Shown in pieces: positions 30,298-39,277 of a DNA stretch of 64,000 nucleotides (position 1 is its first letter; every line of letters starts with the position of its first letter). The translations under genes and the position numbers were made by a program. Source of the DNA: Faecalicatena orotica (GTDB lineage Bacteria > Bacillota > Clostridia > Lachnospirales > Lachnospiraceae); the NCBI RefSeq assembly GCF_003149245.1, contig NZ_QGDL01000001.1, positions 647,089 to 711,088 of the forward strand, given 5' to 3'. The notes beneath the pieces were generated by a model. The model was not told the DNA's origin. It saw only the letters and a program-made list of their open reading frames with translations, and searched no databases.

Positions 30298-31177
30298 TAC
30301 TCATCCCTCTTTTCTCAAAATACAAATCCAATGCTTCTTCCAATATACCCTGTACATCTTTTGCTGACACATTTGAGAAATATTTGCTATATACTTTTGC
30401 TGGGATTTTCACACTTACTGGTTTCTTCGTTTCAGCTGTTTCCACCGGCTTATCTACACCAAGTAATTTTTGTATATTTTCCTCTGTGACAGAACCATCT
30501 GCCAATCTAAGTTCCTTCGCAATTCCAGTATTCAGCTTCACACAATTCTTCTCCATTGCTTCTTTCACAATCACTTGTTCATCCTCTGCTAAATAGGATA
30601 ACTCCACACCAACCACCAGTGCCAGAGCACCATCATCCAGCATTACCTTAAATTCTGGAATCAGATTATTACATCTGTTATATCTCGCAATGTTACGTCC
30701 AGTCATTCCATAATTTTCCCCAATGGAATCTCTGCTCTTTGACCTGTGGACATCATGTCCACAAGTCAAAGATGTATCCACACCATTCAGCATTGCAGTC
30801 TCTTCCAGAATGTCATTTCTTCTGCCCTGACACATGACTTTCTCATATCTCTCTGTCAATACTGCTACCTTTTCTGACGGTAAAAGTTCATCAAAAGACC
30901 GCTGTAACATATTGGTCTCTATCACACAAACATAGGCTTCTCTCTCGGTCAAATTATCTTTGATGATTGCTGGAATTTCTTTGATGCCAGCAATCTTCGC
31001 AGCATTCCAACGATTGTGGCCGGATAACATTTCATATCCTCCATCCTTTTTCTGTACAATTACCAGAATGAGTATACCATGCTCTCTAACACTCTCCACC
31101 ATATCATCAAGACGCTTTCCCTCATACAATCGAAACGGATGATTATGAAATAGAATTACTTTTTTTACAGAAATCAT
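30290..31177 (-). CDS. parB: ParB-like partition protein with a disrupted N-terminus
   Basis: The ParB/Srx fold is clear in EMLSGHNRWNAAKIAGIKEIPA, with an HTH region and a C-terminal dimerisation tail. The natural start appears to be the ATG at 31274-31276 behind GGAGGTGATT, overlapping the parA stop. That frame reads MKNNAPKRKMFQDAVDLISP and then meets TAG at 31196-31198 and again at 31181-31183 before continuing in frame as this CDS. The internal ATG at 31177 has a poor ribosome binding site, so expression is probably weak. The lost segment is the ParA-stimulating N-terminal tail. Confidence 0.75.
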   Translation of the reverse strand: MISVKKVILFHNHPFRLYEGKRLDDMVESVREHGILILVIVQKKDGGYEMLSGHNRWNAAKIAGIKEIPAIIKDNLTEREAYVCVIETNMLQRSFDELLPSEKVAVLTERYEKVMCQGRRNDILEETAMLNGVDTSLTCGHDVHRSKSRDSIGENYGMTGRNIARYNRCNNLIPEFKVMLDDGALALVVGVELSYLAEDEQVIVKEAMEKNCVKLNTGIAKELRLADGSVTEENIQKLLGVDKPVETAETKKPVSVKIPAKVYSKYFSNVSAKDVQGILEEALDLYFEKRGMSIV

Positions 31178-31265
31178 CGTCTAACCGAAATCAACCTAAT
31201 TTGTCATTCCCTCTGGTGGACTAATCAAGTCCACCGCATCCTGAAACATTTTTCTTTTTGGTGCA

Positions 31266-32048
31266 TTATTTTTCATCTGCAATCACCTCCTTCGCTAAAT
31301 TCTGATACATTTTACAAGCCTTTGTTCTCGGTGCATACTCTAATAATGGTTCTCCATAATATACAGATTCACCAACCTTTATGTTTCTCGGAATCTTACT
31401 ATTAAAAATACGGGGTTTCCCATTGAATTGATCTTCTACTTCTTGTGTAATGACTTTACAAAGATTGGTTCGCTCTTCACACATAGTCAGAAGAATCCCA
31501 GACACCTCTAATCTGGAGTTAATTCGGTTCTTAATTTTCTTAACTGTTCCTAAATAGTCTTCCAATCCCGTCATTGCCCAAAACTGTGTATCAGCAGCTA
31601 TTATCAATTCGTCTGCAACAGACAGAGCATTGATTGTTAATGCATTCAATGAAGGGCATGTATCAATCAGAATGTAATCATATTCTTTTCTAAATGGTTC
31701 CAATATGCATGCCAGAATCTTCTCTGCACCCATTTCTAATCTTGATTTCGCATCCACAGCAGACAGCATCTGTGATGATGGTATAAAGTCAACTCCATTT
31801 CTGTTAATTATGTACTCAGCCGGATTTGGCTGTTCTTCTTTGTCCATTTGGTTCAGCATTAGATCTCCAATACTGATTTTCACTGTTTTCATATTCTCCA
31901 CAACACATTTAGTGATATTAGCAGACCCATCAAAATCCACCATCAAAACATTTTTTCCTAATTTCTTCAATGAATATGCCAGATTGTAAGTGGAGACGGA
32001 CTTGCCGACTCCACCTTTCATGGCACCCAGTACGATAATCTTTGCCAT
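31266..32048 (-). CDS. parA: ParA-family partition ATPase
   Basis: A 260-aa deviant Walker ATPase: KGGVGKSVSTYNLAY (signature Lys present), switch I DFDGSANIT and LIDTCPSLNALTINALSVAD. ParA proteins form ATP-dependent gradients on the nucleoid that move plasmids or ICE circles before division. I chose the ATG at 32048, which has GGGGAGAAA upstream and lies two bases after the SymE-like stop. Its product is intact, although the partner parB has lost its start region. Confidence 0.9.
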   Translation of the reverse strand: MAKIIVLGAMKGGVGKSVSTYNLAYSLKKLGKNVLMVDFDGSANITKCVVENMKTVKISIGDLMLNQMDKEEQPNPAEYIINRNGVDFIPSSQMLSAVDAKSRLEMGAEKILACILEPFRKEYDYILIDTCPSLNALTINALSVADELIIAADTQFWAMTGLEDYLGTVKKIKNRINSRLEVSGILLTMCEERTNLCKVITQEVEDQFNGKPRIFNSKIPRNIKVGESVYYGEPLLEYAPRTKACKMYQNLAKEVIADEK

Positions 32049-32050
32049 AA

Positions 32051-32314
32051 TTACTTTCTCCCCTTCTTGCCAAAACATTTACAATCTTCTGCTACTATCA
32101 TGCACTGTCCACACGGGGTATGGTATTCCACCATTTCCGGTTCTCTCGGAGTGATAATCAACTTCCCATTCTCACATTCCACCTGAATCAGACCACAGAC
32201 ATCAAAACCAGTTTCTTTCAACCAATCTCCTTTAATGATAATAGATGGTGTTCTTTTATAGTTGTATCCGCTTGCCTCATATACTTTCATTTTTCTGAAT
32301 TTCTTAAATGCCAT
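32051..32314 (-). CDS. SymE-like small DNA/RNA-binding protein
   Basis: An 87-aa protein whose KVYEASGYNYKRTPSIIIKG, DWLKETGFDVCGLIQVEC and KLIITPRE segments match the SymE/AbrB-like beta fold. A C-terminal cluster CGQCMIVAEDCKC could bind zinc, which is unusual for SymE. It heads the par operon, two bases before parA, so a role as regulator of partition fits better than a toxin; no antisense SymR-like RNA was identified. Confidence 0.7.
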   Translation of the reverse strand: MAFKKFRKMKVYEASGYNYKRTPSIIIKGDWLKETGFDVCGLIQVECENGKLIITPREPEMVEYHTPCGQCMIVAEDCKCFGKKGRK

Positions 32315-32434
32315 AATATTGCCTCCTTAGATTTGCCTTATTTTAGATTAGAATTACAGACCTTGTATTGAATACAGAATCATCCAAGAATTTGTGTTAT
32401 CAGCCCAACGGCACTACCTCCCTTACACGAAAAA

Positions 32435-32470
32435 AAGAACTGCCAACACTTCATCGTGTTAACAGTTCTT
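32435..32470 (-). terminator. Hairpin terminator (minus strand)
   Basis: AAGAACTG and CAGTTCTT arms with an inner AACAC/GTGTT pair form the stem, and seven or more T residues follow on the minus strand. It would end transcripts from the rhuM side before the par operon. Confidence 0.7.
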
Positions 32471-32493
32471 CTGTAAGTTCGGTTTATTATGTT

Positions 32494-32619
32494 TTATTTT
32501 TCTTCGTTCTTATTCCTATGGTAATCTTCCATATTGATGCTTAAGTCTACGTAAGAATCGGGCTTAGATTTTCGGTTGCTCAAGAGACACACAGTCTCGA
32601 CATGATTGTCATTGTCCAA
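32494..32619 (-). pseudogene. Small conserved-looking fragment upstream of the terminator
   Basis: Forty-one codons, LDNDNHVETVCLLSNRKSKP then SYVDLSINMEDYHRNKN, read to a TAA at 32494. The frame is closed just upstream and only a TTG with a distant AAGGAG could start it. It resembles small ORFs of conjugative elements, but I cannot name it. Confidence 0.3.
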
Positions 32620-32703
32620 ACTTATATGTACACTGTCTCCTTAAAATTATTCTTTAATTTTGTCATTTACATAAGTGCATATTTTCCCTATCAATTATTA
32701 CCT

Positions 32704-33693
32704 TTACTTCATTGTGTTGTGGATATTTTTAATGTTTTCCAAATACTCCTCTTCAACCGGCGACAAGTTCTGTACCTGATATTTTCTATATTCTTTTGTT
32801 GCTTTCTCAATTGCCTGTGCATGACTAATCGTTCCGGCTCCCTGTAACACCTTTTCACCTGTAGTTTTTAAAACATTATCAAGATGCTCCACGTAATCTG
32901 CCATATACATAGGATTATGACGCATAGCCTGAATCTCGGCAAAATCAAAGTATCCCGATACGATATTATTTAAAATTTTTAATTCCTCATCATTAAGATA
33001 ATTCTTTGCAATACTAATATCTTTTAATGCCGGAAAATCACCCGAAAAGCTTTTTAATCCCATAAAAGGCTGATCGGCATCCACACGCTCATATATTACT
33101 TCCGCTGCTGTATGTCCATGCGCTGCATAGTGTAACTTGTTTTGCACCATTTTAAAGAATGCAATGGATTCACTACTCTTGGGATTATAATCAACACTTG
33201 TCGCATACAAATCGAGCACTTGACGATACATAACCTTTTCAGACGATCGGATATCCCGTATGCGGTCTAATAACTCTTTCCAGTAGTTTCCACCACCCAG
33301 TTTTTTCAACCGCTCATCATCCATTGTAAAGCCTTTTACCATATATTCTTTTAATCGTTCGGTAGCCCACCGCCGAAAATTTGTGGCGATTTTGGATTTT
33401 ACTCTATATCCAAGGGATATAATCATATCAAGATTATAATATGGCCGTTCTCTTGATACCTCACGATTTCCTTCTTTTCTAACCTGTCGGAATTTCCGAC
33501 AGGTTGAACTTTCATTAAGTTCTCCCTCTTCATAAATATGCTTTATATGCTCTACTATATTAGTTCTTGATGTCTGGAATAAATCAGCCATTTGCTGCTG
33601 TGTCAACCATACTGTTTCATCCTGAATTTTAACTTCTATGTTTGTCAAACCATCTTCAGTCTGATATATCAGAATTTCCCCATAATTATCCAA
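32704..33693 (-). CDS. rhuM: RhuM-family protein, intact copy
   Basis: A 329-aa protein with an N-terminal phage-antirepressor-like domain and HTH (TQQQMADLFQTSRTNIVEHI), the central YYNLDMIISLGYRVKS and a C-terminal HGHTAAEVIYERVDAD region. RhuM was named from a Salmonella pathogenicity island; the molecular role is unsettled, though the family is common on islands and near defence genes. The start is a TTG behind AAGGGAGG. It is next to abiH with a 49-base gap. Broken relatives lie at 10929-11583 and 3843-3935. Confidence 0.85.
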   Translation of the reverse strand: MDNYGEILIYQTEDGLTNIEVKIQDETVWLTQQQMADLFQTSRTNIVEHIKHIYEEGELNESSTCRKFRQVRKEGNREVSRERPYYNLDMIISLGYRVKSKIATNFRRWATERLKEYMVKGFTMDDERLKKLGGGNYWKELLDRIRDIRSSEKVMYRQVLDLYATSVDYNPKSSESIAFFKMVQNKLHYAAHGHTAAEVIYERVDADQPFMGLKSFSGDFPALKDISIAKNYLNDEELKILNNIVSGYFDFAEIQAMRHNPMYMADYVEHLDNVLKTTGEKVLQGAGTISHAQAIEKATKEYRKYQVQNLSPVEEEYLENIKNIHNTMK

Positions 33694-33742
33694 TTACACT
33701 GTCCTCCCTTATTTTTTAATGTACACCCGCTATAATTCATAT

Positions 33743-34894
33743 TTATTTTTGCTGTTTAAATATTATTGTGGGATTTTTCCCATGTACTCTTTCTATTAAT
33801 TCATCTTGTTTTATGACTTTAACTAAGTTTGCAATCTGACTCGCCATAGTCTCTTGATTATAATAGAAAATAGTTGTTGTCGTATCTGGAGCAAGAATTA
33901 GTTCTTTTAAAATATCTTTATCGGTAACATCTAAGGAATGACCTATTATGTATAAATTGTTTTGTATCGGATTTCCTTTTGCAAATCTAATACTATTATC
34001 CGCAATAAGACTTACCCAATCTTTATATTCGCTCCCGGTTTTCTTGTAAATACGCTGAAAGAATTTTTTAAACTGTATAAAATCTACATTGACGTTCTTT
34101 TCATCTCCCTTTAAATACTCATCTATTCCAACTACCATATTACAAGATTCAACATCACTATCCTTTTTAGCTTCACCATGAATATAACTAACATTCATAT
34201 CTTCTCTATACATTCTCTGAAATGTATTCGTATAATTAAACGATAAAACATTATTTAATTGTGGAGCCAATTCTTCTATGTCTGGCAATTTATTTGTAAT
34301 GTCTTTTTTGTTAATATACACAACAAGATAAATTTCCAAACATCTTATAAGTCTCTTTAAATCAAGCAGTAAATCCTTTTTTATTTTTGCTATGTACTCT
34401 CGACTGAAAATATACTTACCCGAACTCACACTTCTTTTACAAGATTGAAGAAATGATTTTATCCTTTCTGTTACTTCCCCACCAATTTCTATTGTCCCTT
34501 TTTCAACTTTTACATTTCCATAAACAGTCTTTTTTATGTCATCAAAGTCTTTCACAATTTCTGAAATTTCGCTTTCAAAATCAATCCAACCATCTTTTCC
34601 TTCTACCTTTCGACTTTCATATACGTTAAAGAAGTACTGTATCCACATATTATTTTCTACAAGGTCTTTAATCTCTTTAAAAATATCAGGGTTTTTATCA
34701 CTTAAATTTCCTAATTCTTCTACAATAGGTTTTTCTTCCTCGGAAGCCTTCTCCCATTCTTCCTTAAAAGTTTTTTTATTTAACCCTATCTCCTTACATC
34801 TTTCAAATACTTCTACAAACTTCAAAAAATGCTCATATTTAGTTGGTAAACCGTGAGCTATATCAAATCCATTTCCAAGAACAAGTATATTCAT
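33743..34894 (-). CDS. abiH: AbiH-family abortive infection protein
   Basis: A 383-aa protein starting MNILVLGNGFDIAHGLPTKY, the signature of AbiH, with the later FNYTNTF and VSYIHGEAKK motifs and IGHSLDVTDKDIL, all in the usual order and spacing. AbiH gives lactococci abortive resistance to some phages; the mechanism is not known. AGGAGAAG stands six bases before the ATG at 34894. It is complete and A+T rich, like the neighbouring RhuM gene, and stands just inside the serine recombinase. Confidence 0.9.
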   Translation of the reverse strand: MNILVLGNGFDIAHGLPTKYEHFLKFVEVFERCKEIGLNKKTFKEEWEKASEEEKPIVEELGNLSDKNPDIFKEIKDLVENNMWIQYFFNVYESRKVEGKDGWIDFESEISEIVKDFDDIKKTVYGNVKVEKGTIEIGGEVTERIKSFLQSCKRSVSSGKYIFSREYIAKIKKDLLLDLKRLIRCLEIYLVVYINKKDITNKLPDIEELAPQLNNVLSFNYTNTFQRMYREDMNVSYIHGEAKKDSDVESCNMVVGIDEYLKGDEKNVNVDFIQFKKFFQRIYKKTGSEYKDWVSLIADNSIRFAKGNPIQNNLYIIGHSLDVTDKDILKELILAPDTTTTIFYYNQETMASQIANLVKVIKQDELIERVHGKNPTIIFKQQK

Positions 34895-34992
34895 ACATCT
34901 TCTCCTGTCGTAATCTTTATAGATTAATTCTACATCATTATATATCAGTTTTTACGAATATTGAAGCATTTACAAAATGGGCCTAAAATAAG

Positions 34993-36942
34993 TTAGCTAA
35001 TCATCTTAAACTCCCTCAAAGCTTCCTCAATCAGCCTTTCCTTATCCACTGGACACTTCAGTTTCTTCGCATCCTCTGACTTCGCTTTATTATAATTCTC
35101 CCTCTCTACAATCCCATGCTTTTCCTTAACCTGAGCAATATACAGTGAAGAAACCTTCACACCATGTTTCTCAAAAATATAATCCCTAATCTCCTGATAA
35201 GTTGCTTTCGCTTCTGAAGCAGTTAAATCCAGTTCATCCATCTTCAATTCCACTTCAATATGTTTGTTCGTTTTAAGTTTGGAAAGCAAGACGGCGGTTT
35301 CAACGGTAGTACCGTTTTCCCACAAAAGTTTCCTTATCTCCCGTCCGTCACGATAAATCGGAAAATTGAACTCTATCGACTTCAAAACCCTATCCGATGT
35401 ACCGTTGGGGTATATCTGGATTTCTTTAATCAGATAGGAAACAAGGCTTTTCTTTTCCTCGTCACTTATTATAGCATAAAGCTTGTTAAAGTTCTCCATA
35501 ATTCTGTAAACATTCTCAAGTGTGATTGCTTCCATTTCAATAGAATTTCTTCGCAATTTTGCATCTTCAACTAGTTCTTCCAACTCTACTATGGTATCAT
35601 ATAACCCATCCAGTCTGATTGTCATATCGTGAATTTTTCGCTCTCGATATTTTGCATCAACAGGAAGATTGTCAATTTCCCGTTCCAGACGGGCTTTGTT
35701 CAAATCAACCTCTTTCAGCTTACTTTCATAATTTGCAAGCTCTTTATCTATTTTTCTCGTATCGGTCTGAACACCAAATCTTTTTTTGATTTCTTTTGCC
35801 AAACTCTTATCACTTACCAACTCTCTAATTGCTTCAATGACAAGCGGCTCAATATCAGTTTTTCTTAATGATGCCTTATACTCGCAATAATGACCACGTT
35901 CCTGCTTATTTCTGCCACAAATATAATAGTATACTTCTTTGTATGTGCCGTCCTTATTTGTCCAAGCGTGTTTATTAGTATACATTGAGCTTCCACAAAG
36001 AGGGCATTTCAACACACCCGTTAAGAGGTGTGACCTATCCTTACCTATTTTGGACGGTTGCTTTATTCCTGTGGCTACACGCTTATCGTGAACTCTTTTC
36101 CATAATTCCTCACTGACAATGCCTTCGTGTTGTCCGTCCTCTAATATATAATCTTCAGCGTGTACCTGCTTATATTCATTTTTCGTGCCTTTCACTTTTT
36201 CTTTTGTTCTTCTCCCATAAGCGATTTTACCACAATAGACAGGATTATCTAATATCTGCCTTACCAGATGTCCACTCCAATTTTCCAGAGTGCCATTCTG
36301 CCGAGGTATTTTCTTTATTCCCTGCAAATTAAGATATTTAGCAATACCACCATAACCTATATCCGAGCCTGCAAATTTCTCAAATATAATGCGGATAGCC
36401 GCCGCTTCGCTTTCTTCTATTAAAAGCTGATTATCTTTCAAATAATATCCATACGGAGCAAATCCGCCATTCCAGCCGCCTTGTCTTGCTTTTTCTCTGC
36501 GACCATTCATCGTCTGCTCAATAATGTTCTCTCTTTCGATTTCCGCAACAGCAGACAAGACAGATATTAACAGTTTACCGCTTGTCTGTGATGAGTCAAT
36601 CCCTTCTTCAATGCAAATCAGGTTTACACCGTAAGACTGCACATACTCTAATGAATTTAATATGTCTGCTGCATTTCTGCCAAATCGAGAAAGTTTATAT
36701 ACCAGAATATAATCTATTTCCAATCCATTCCCAATATCCGAAAGCATCTTCTTAAATGCAGGGCGACCCTCAATAGATTTTCCCGACTTTCCTGCGTCCT
36801 CGTAAATGCCAACAATCTCCATTTCTTCTCGGTCTGCAAATCGTTTTAATCCATTTTTCTGACCCTCAAGACTATATCCGTCCACCTGCATTTCTGTACT
36901 AACTCTTGGATACAGAACACACTTTTTCCCTTCTCTGTTCAT
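34993..36942 (-). CDS. Large serine recombinase (ICE integrase)
   Basis: A 649-aa recombinase. The resolvase domain begins YPRVSTEMQVDGYSLEGQ with nucleophile Ser15, then KLSRFGRNAADILNSL. A recombinase domain follows (GGFAPYGYYL, NPVYCGKIAYG), then a zinc ribbon (CPLCGSSM, CGRNKQERGHYC), a long coiled coil, and a C-terminal extension with ETAVLLSKLKTNKHIEVELK common in clostridial elements. It integrates and excises a circular element at att sites. It should mark one end of the element that once included the genes to 42.7 kb. No lesion is seen, so it may still be active. Confidence 0.92.
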   Translation of the reverse strand: MNREGKKCVLYPRVSTEMQVDGYSLEGQKNGLKRFADREEMEIVGIYEDAGKSGKSIEGRPAFKKMLSDIGNGLEIDYILVYKLSRFGRNAADILNSLEYVQSYGVNLICIEEGIDSSQTSGKLLISVLSAVAEIERENIIEQTMNGRREKARQGGWNGGFAPYGYYLKDNQLLIEESEAAAIRIIFEKFAGSDIGYGGIAKYLNLQGIKKIPRQNGTLENWSGHLVRQILDNPVYCGKIAYGRRTKEKVKGTKNEYKQVHAEDYILEDGQHEGIVSEELWKRVHDKRVATGIKQPSKIGKDRSHLLTGVLKCPLCGSSMYTNKHAWTNKDGTYKEVYYYICGRNKQERGHYCEYKASLRKTDIEPLVIEAIRELVSDKSLAKEIKKRFGVQTDTRKIDKELANYESKLKEVDLNKARLEREIDNLPVDAKYRERKIHDMTIRLDGLYDTIVELEELVEDAKLRRNSIEMEAITLENVYRIMENFNKLYAIISDEEKKSLVSYLIKEIQIYPNGTSDRVLKSIEFNFPIYRDGREIRKLLWENGTTVETAVLLSKLKTNKHIEVELKMDELDLTASEAKATYQEIRDYIFEKHGVKVSSLYIAQVKEKHGIVERENYNKAKSEDAKKLKCPVDKERLIEEALREFKMIS

Positions 36943-36996
36943 ATTGCACCTCCATAATAAATATAGGAAAATGTTTCTATGTAAGGTTGCGTATTC

Positions 36997-37149
36997 CTAC
37001 GCAACATAATCTAATTCCTGCAAAACCGACTGTCCATATTTCTCTACGATTTGCACCATCACATTCATAAATTTATCAAATCGTTCTTCCTCGCTATGCT
37101 TTTGTTCAGGTTGGTAATCTGCACCATTAGATACTTTTACATCTTCCAT
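36997..37149 (-). CDS. Small acidic protein (50 aa) between mazF and the recombinase
   Basis: MEDVKVSNGADYQPEQKHSE is followed by a helical part (FDKFMNVMVQIVEKYGQSVL) ending at TAG 36997-36999. GGAGGT stands seven bases before the ATG. The size, negative charge and place after mazF in the same direction would allow it to be an antitoxin, although antitoxins normally precede mazF; it could equally be an unrelated element protein. Confidence 0.6.
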   Translation of the reverse strand: MEDVKVSNGADYQPEQKHSEEERFDKFMNVMVQIVEKYGQSVLQELDYVA

Positions 37150-37174
37150 TTGCTTACCTCCGCTAAATTAAAAC

Positions 37175-37203
37175 GGCTGTACCTCAATTATAGAAGTACA
37201 GCC
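37175..37203. terminator. Hairpin between mazF and the small gene
   Basis: GGCTGTAC and GTACAGCC are perfect 8-bp arms around a 13-base loop. On the minus strand the run after it is T-rich (TTTTAATTTAG), so partial termination is possible. Confidence 0.5.
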
Positions 37204-37238
37204 ACTAAATGACCAATGTGCGAATTTCTATGAAATCG

Positions 37239-37607
37239 TCAACTTGCACCTTTTAGTGTGTTCAGCGAAACACTAATGGCAAGAGCCTTATCAACTCTTG
37301 CCATTTCACTTTCGGAAAGCATACCGATATATTCCTGTAAACGCTTCTTATCAATGGTGCGTATCTGTTCAAGCAAAATAACAGAGTCTTTACTAAGACC
37401 CTCAAAATCTCTGACAGCAGTATGTGTGGGCAGCTTTGCCTTTGTGTGTACTCGGCTTGTGATAGCGGCGATGATGACCGTAGGACTGTACCTGTTTCCT
37501 ATATCATTGGAAATGATAAGTACAGGGCGTGTACCTCCTTGTTCCGAGCCGATAACGGGGTTAAGTTCTGCGTAGTAAATATCTCCACACTTAATCGTTT
37601 TCTCCAT
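37239..37607 (-). CDS. mazF: MazF/PemK-type endoribonuclease toxin
   Basis: A 122-aa protein with the family core: [43 protein letters not shown] and [15 protein letters not shown]. MazF toxins cut mRNA at short sequence sites and are normally held by a MazE-type antitoxin encoded upstream. No antitoxin gene is seen upstream; the nearest candidate is the downstream 50-aa protein. AGGAGGT precedes the ATG. Such lone mazF genes are frequent on clostridial conjugative elements. Confidence 0.92.
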   Translation of the reverse strand: MEKTIKCGDIYYAELNPVIGSEQGGTRPVLIISNDIGNRYSPTVIIAAITSRVHTKAKLPTHTAVRDFEGLSKDSVILLEQIRTIDKKRLQEYIGMLSESEMARVDKALAISVSLNTLKGAS

Positions 37608-38203
37608 TTGTTTGACCTCCTATCTGAATTTAGTCAGGAGATTTCTGCCTATGTAGGCAGCCAAACACAAAGAAGTATTTAAGGTCGGAAGAGCATAAAA
37701 CAAAGCTCTGTTTCCATAGACCGCCTTGCGTTTGGCTTTATGATAGGAGCATTTCAATTTGTCCTCGACACCCCGAAATGCAATGCGTTGTAACACGCAG
37801 GGAAGTCGCCAAACGGTCAGCAGCTAACTGACACCACGGGTGTTCCACCCCAACTGTCGTTCTGACAGAGCCGCCCTCATTGCCTGTGACGGTTTTATCA
37901 CGCTCGGACTATGACTGGACGGGAGTACCATTATGCTCTTTGTGGGTTATGACGAAATCGGGAGCTGCCCGATATTTCGAGTCGATAGTTTTTCGCTCAC
38001 CACCTTTCAACGCTTTCTGCTGTTCGGCAGGTCTTGGCGTATCGCTGCACACACTTATGGTCATCACAATCACAAAGAGGAAGTATTTGGCGAATGGTAT
38101 TCAGTTTTCAAGGTGCAATCCCGTTTTCGCCACACAAAGGAAAACAGGGCAAGAGGTTTTGTCCTCTCACCCTGTAGCCCGTGGAAAAGTCCGTTTTTGG
38201 ACA
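37608..38203. other. 600-base gene-free stretch with several small inverted repeats
   Basis: Open frames on the plus strand exist here, but none has a ribosome binding site or a recognisable product. Short hairpins include AAATCGGG/CCCGATATTT near 37957 and GTCC/GGAC near 38190. On the minus strand the sequence CACCTTGAAAACTGAATA at about 38100-38120 is of the kind found in leaders of mobile elements. It could hold an oriT or a structured RNA; neither is proven. Confidence 0.35.
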
Positions 38204-38632
38204 CTATCCCATAATTTTTTTAATTTTTTGTTTGAGCCTGCCTAATCGCTTGTAGACAGCATCCTCTTTCATATCAAGAAGCAAAGCGATTTCTGCAACA
38301 GAGAAGCCTTGCAGCTGCAATAAAATAGCTTGCAATGTAAGCCTGTCCACCTTAATCAATACCTGATAGAGCCGTTGATTTTCAATGCTGTCCAAAAAAT
38401 CATCAACCGTCTTTATTTCGGGTTGTGTCGTATCCTCGGCAACTCCCTCCAGATATGTACCTGTTTCCTGCATACGCTGATAGTACCGCCTGTCGGAATT
38501 GAAAATCGCCCAATCGTGTGTGCGAAGCGTTTCAATAGTGCTTTCATCAACACCAAGTTTCCGCATCTGTGTTTCTTCGGCTTCTTTCCAGAGCCTCCAT
38601 TTCTTTTCTTCTTTGGCTTTGTTGTAAGCCAT
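38204..38632 (-). CDS. Sigma-70 region 4-like HTH protein of a conjugative element
   Basis: A 142-aa protein starting MAYNKAKEEKKWRLWKEAEE and ending with a typical region 4 HTH (LLQLQGFSVAEIALLLDMKE, AVYKRLGRLKQKIKKIM). Proteins like this regulate transfer genes in Tn916-like elements. I chose the ATG at 38632 because GGAGGTACAACGG precedes it; the open frame continues upstream without a start signal. It belongs with mazF, KTR and the serine recombinase as cargo or control genes of the element. Confidence 0.8.
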   Translation of the reverse strand: MAYNKAKEEKKWRLWKEAEETQMRKLGVDESTIETLRTHDWAIFNSDRRYYQRMQETGTYLEGVAEDTTQPEIKTVDDFLDSIENQRLYQVLIKVDRLTLQAILLQLQGFSVAEIALLLDMKEDAVYKRLGRLKQKIKKIMG

Positions 38633-38800
38633 ACCGTTGTACCTCCAATCTGAATTTTTGAAAATCCAGATTGTCAGGTGGAGAACGGCAACCAACATAA
38701 AAAACCGTAAAGATACAATGACCCTCACGGCAATAAGCATAAATATTTCTATGATATAGATTTGTAACTTCTACTTGTAAAGCATAAGAGTACCACGCAC

Positions 38801-38834
38801 AAGTGAGAATTTTTTTAATGCTTTATTCTCACTT
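38801..38834. repeat. Long imperfect inverted repeat
   Basis: AAGTGAGAAT and ATTCTCACTT form the inner 10-bp stem, and outer segments AGAGTA.CAC and GTG.TACTCT (38787-38849) extend it. It lies in the gene-free 38633-39064 region and is probably a terminator or attenuator. Confidence 0.5.
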
Positions 38835-38903
38835 CTGGGTGATACTCTGTAGATAGTTGCTGCTTTTAATAAGCAGCGGTGTAGCCGAAGCCGACCAACA
38901 CAT

Positions 38904-38940
38904 AAAAAAATCCCTCCAAACTCAAAACGGGTCTGGAGGG
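38904..38940 (-). terminator. Rho-independent terminator (minus strand)
   Basis: CCCTCCA and TGGAGGG arms pair around a 15-base loop, and seven T residues follow on the minus strand. Confidence 0.7.
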
Positions 38941-39024
38941 TAGTTGTCATTCTATTCAGGCGTGGCAAAGCAACCCACCATAACACCGTTTTTTTTATTC
39001 GGTGGGCTTATTTAACCTATGAAT

Positions 39025-39077
39025 AAAAAAGCAGAGCCGATGATCTGTGAGGTATCTCACAAATTCATCGGCTCTGC
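39025..39077 (-). terminator. Strong terminator at the end of the KTR gene
   Basis: GCAGAGCCGATGA (39031-39043) and TCATCGGCTCTGC (39065-39077) form a perfect 13-bp stem with an inner GTGAG/CTCAC pair. Six T residues follow on the minus strand. The stem overlaps the last codons of the KTR gene. Confidence 0.85.
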
Positions 39078-39262
39078 GACTTAGCGGCTGGCTCTTGTAT
39101 TATTGTAATCCGTAACTCTTGCAAATTAATTAGTTTCTCTTGCTTACACTTTGGACAAAAGAGTGGAAAATTTCTGAGTTCTGTATCTTTCCGTACCTTA
39201 TTTCTTGTCTTGCTTCCACAAACAGGGCATCGCACCCACTCATCTACGCATATCAATTCCAT
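39065..39262 (-). CDS. Cysteine-rich KTR domain protein
   Basis: A 65-aa protein: WVRCPVCGSKTRNKVRKDTE then FPLFCPKCKQEKLINL, two CxxC pairs forming a zinc ribbon with the KTR triad that names the family. It is common on Firmicutes conjugative transposons, with unknown function. The ATG at 39262 has GGAAGGTG upstream and is preferred to a TTG five codons earlier. It follows the DUF4180 gene by 15 bases. Confidence 0.88.
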   Translation of the reverse strand: MELICVDEWVRCPVCGSKTRNKVRKDTELRNFPLFCPKCKQEKLINLQELRITIIQEPAAKSQSR

Positions 39263-39277
39263 ATTGGCACCTTCCAA

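Noticed and set aside
32051-32314. SymE-like gene as a type I toxin
   Set aside because: It is coupled to parA and no antisense RNA promoter was seen, so a regulatory role in partition is more likely.
37880-38245. Plus-strand open frames of 121 and 93 codons in the gene-free region
   Set aside because: Neither has a ribosome binding site, both overlap the end of the sigma-like gene on the other strand, and the products have no protein-like pattern.
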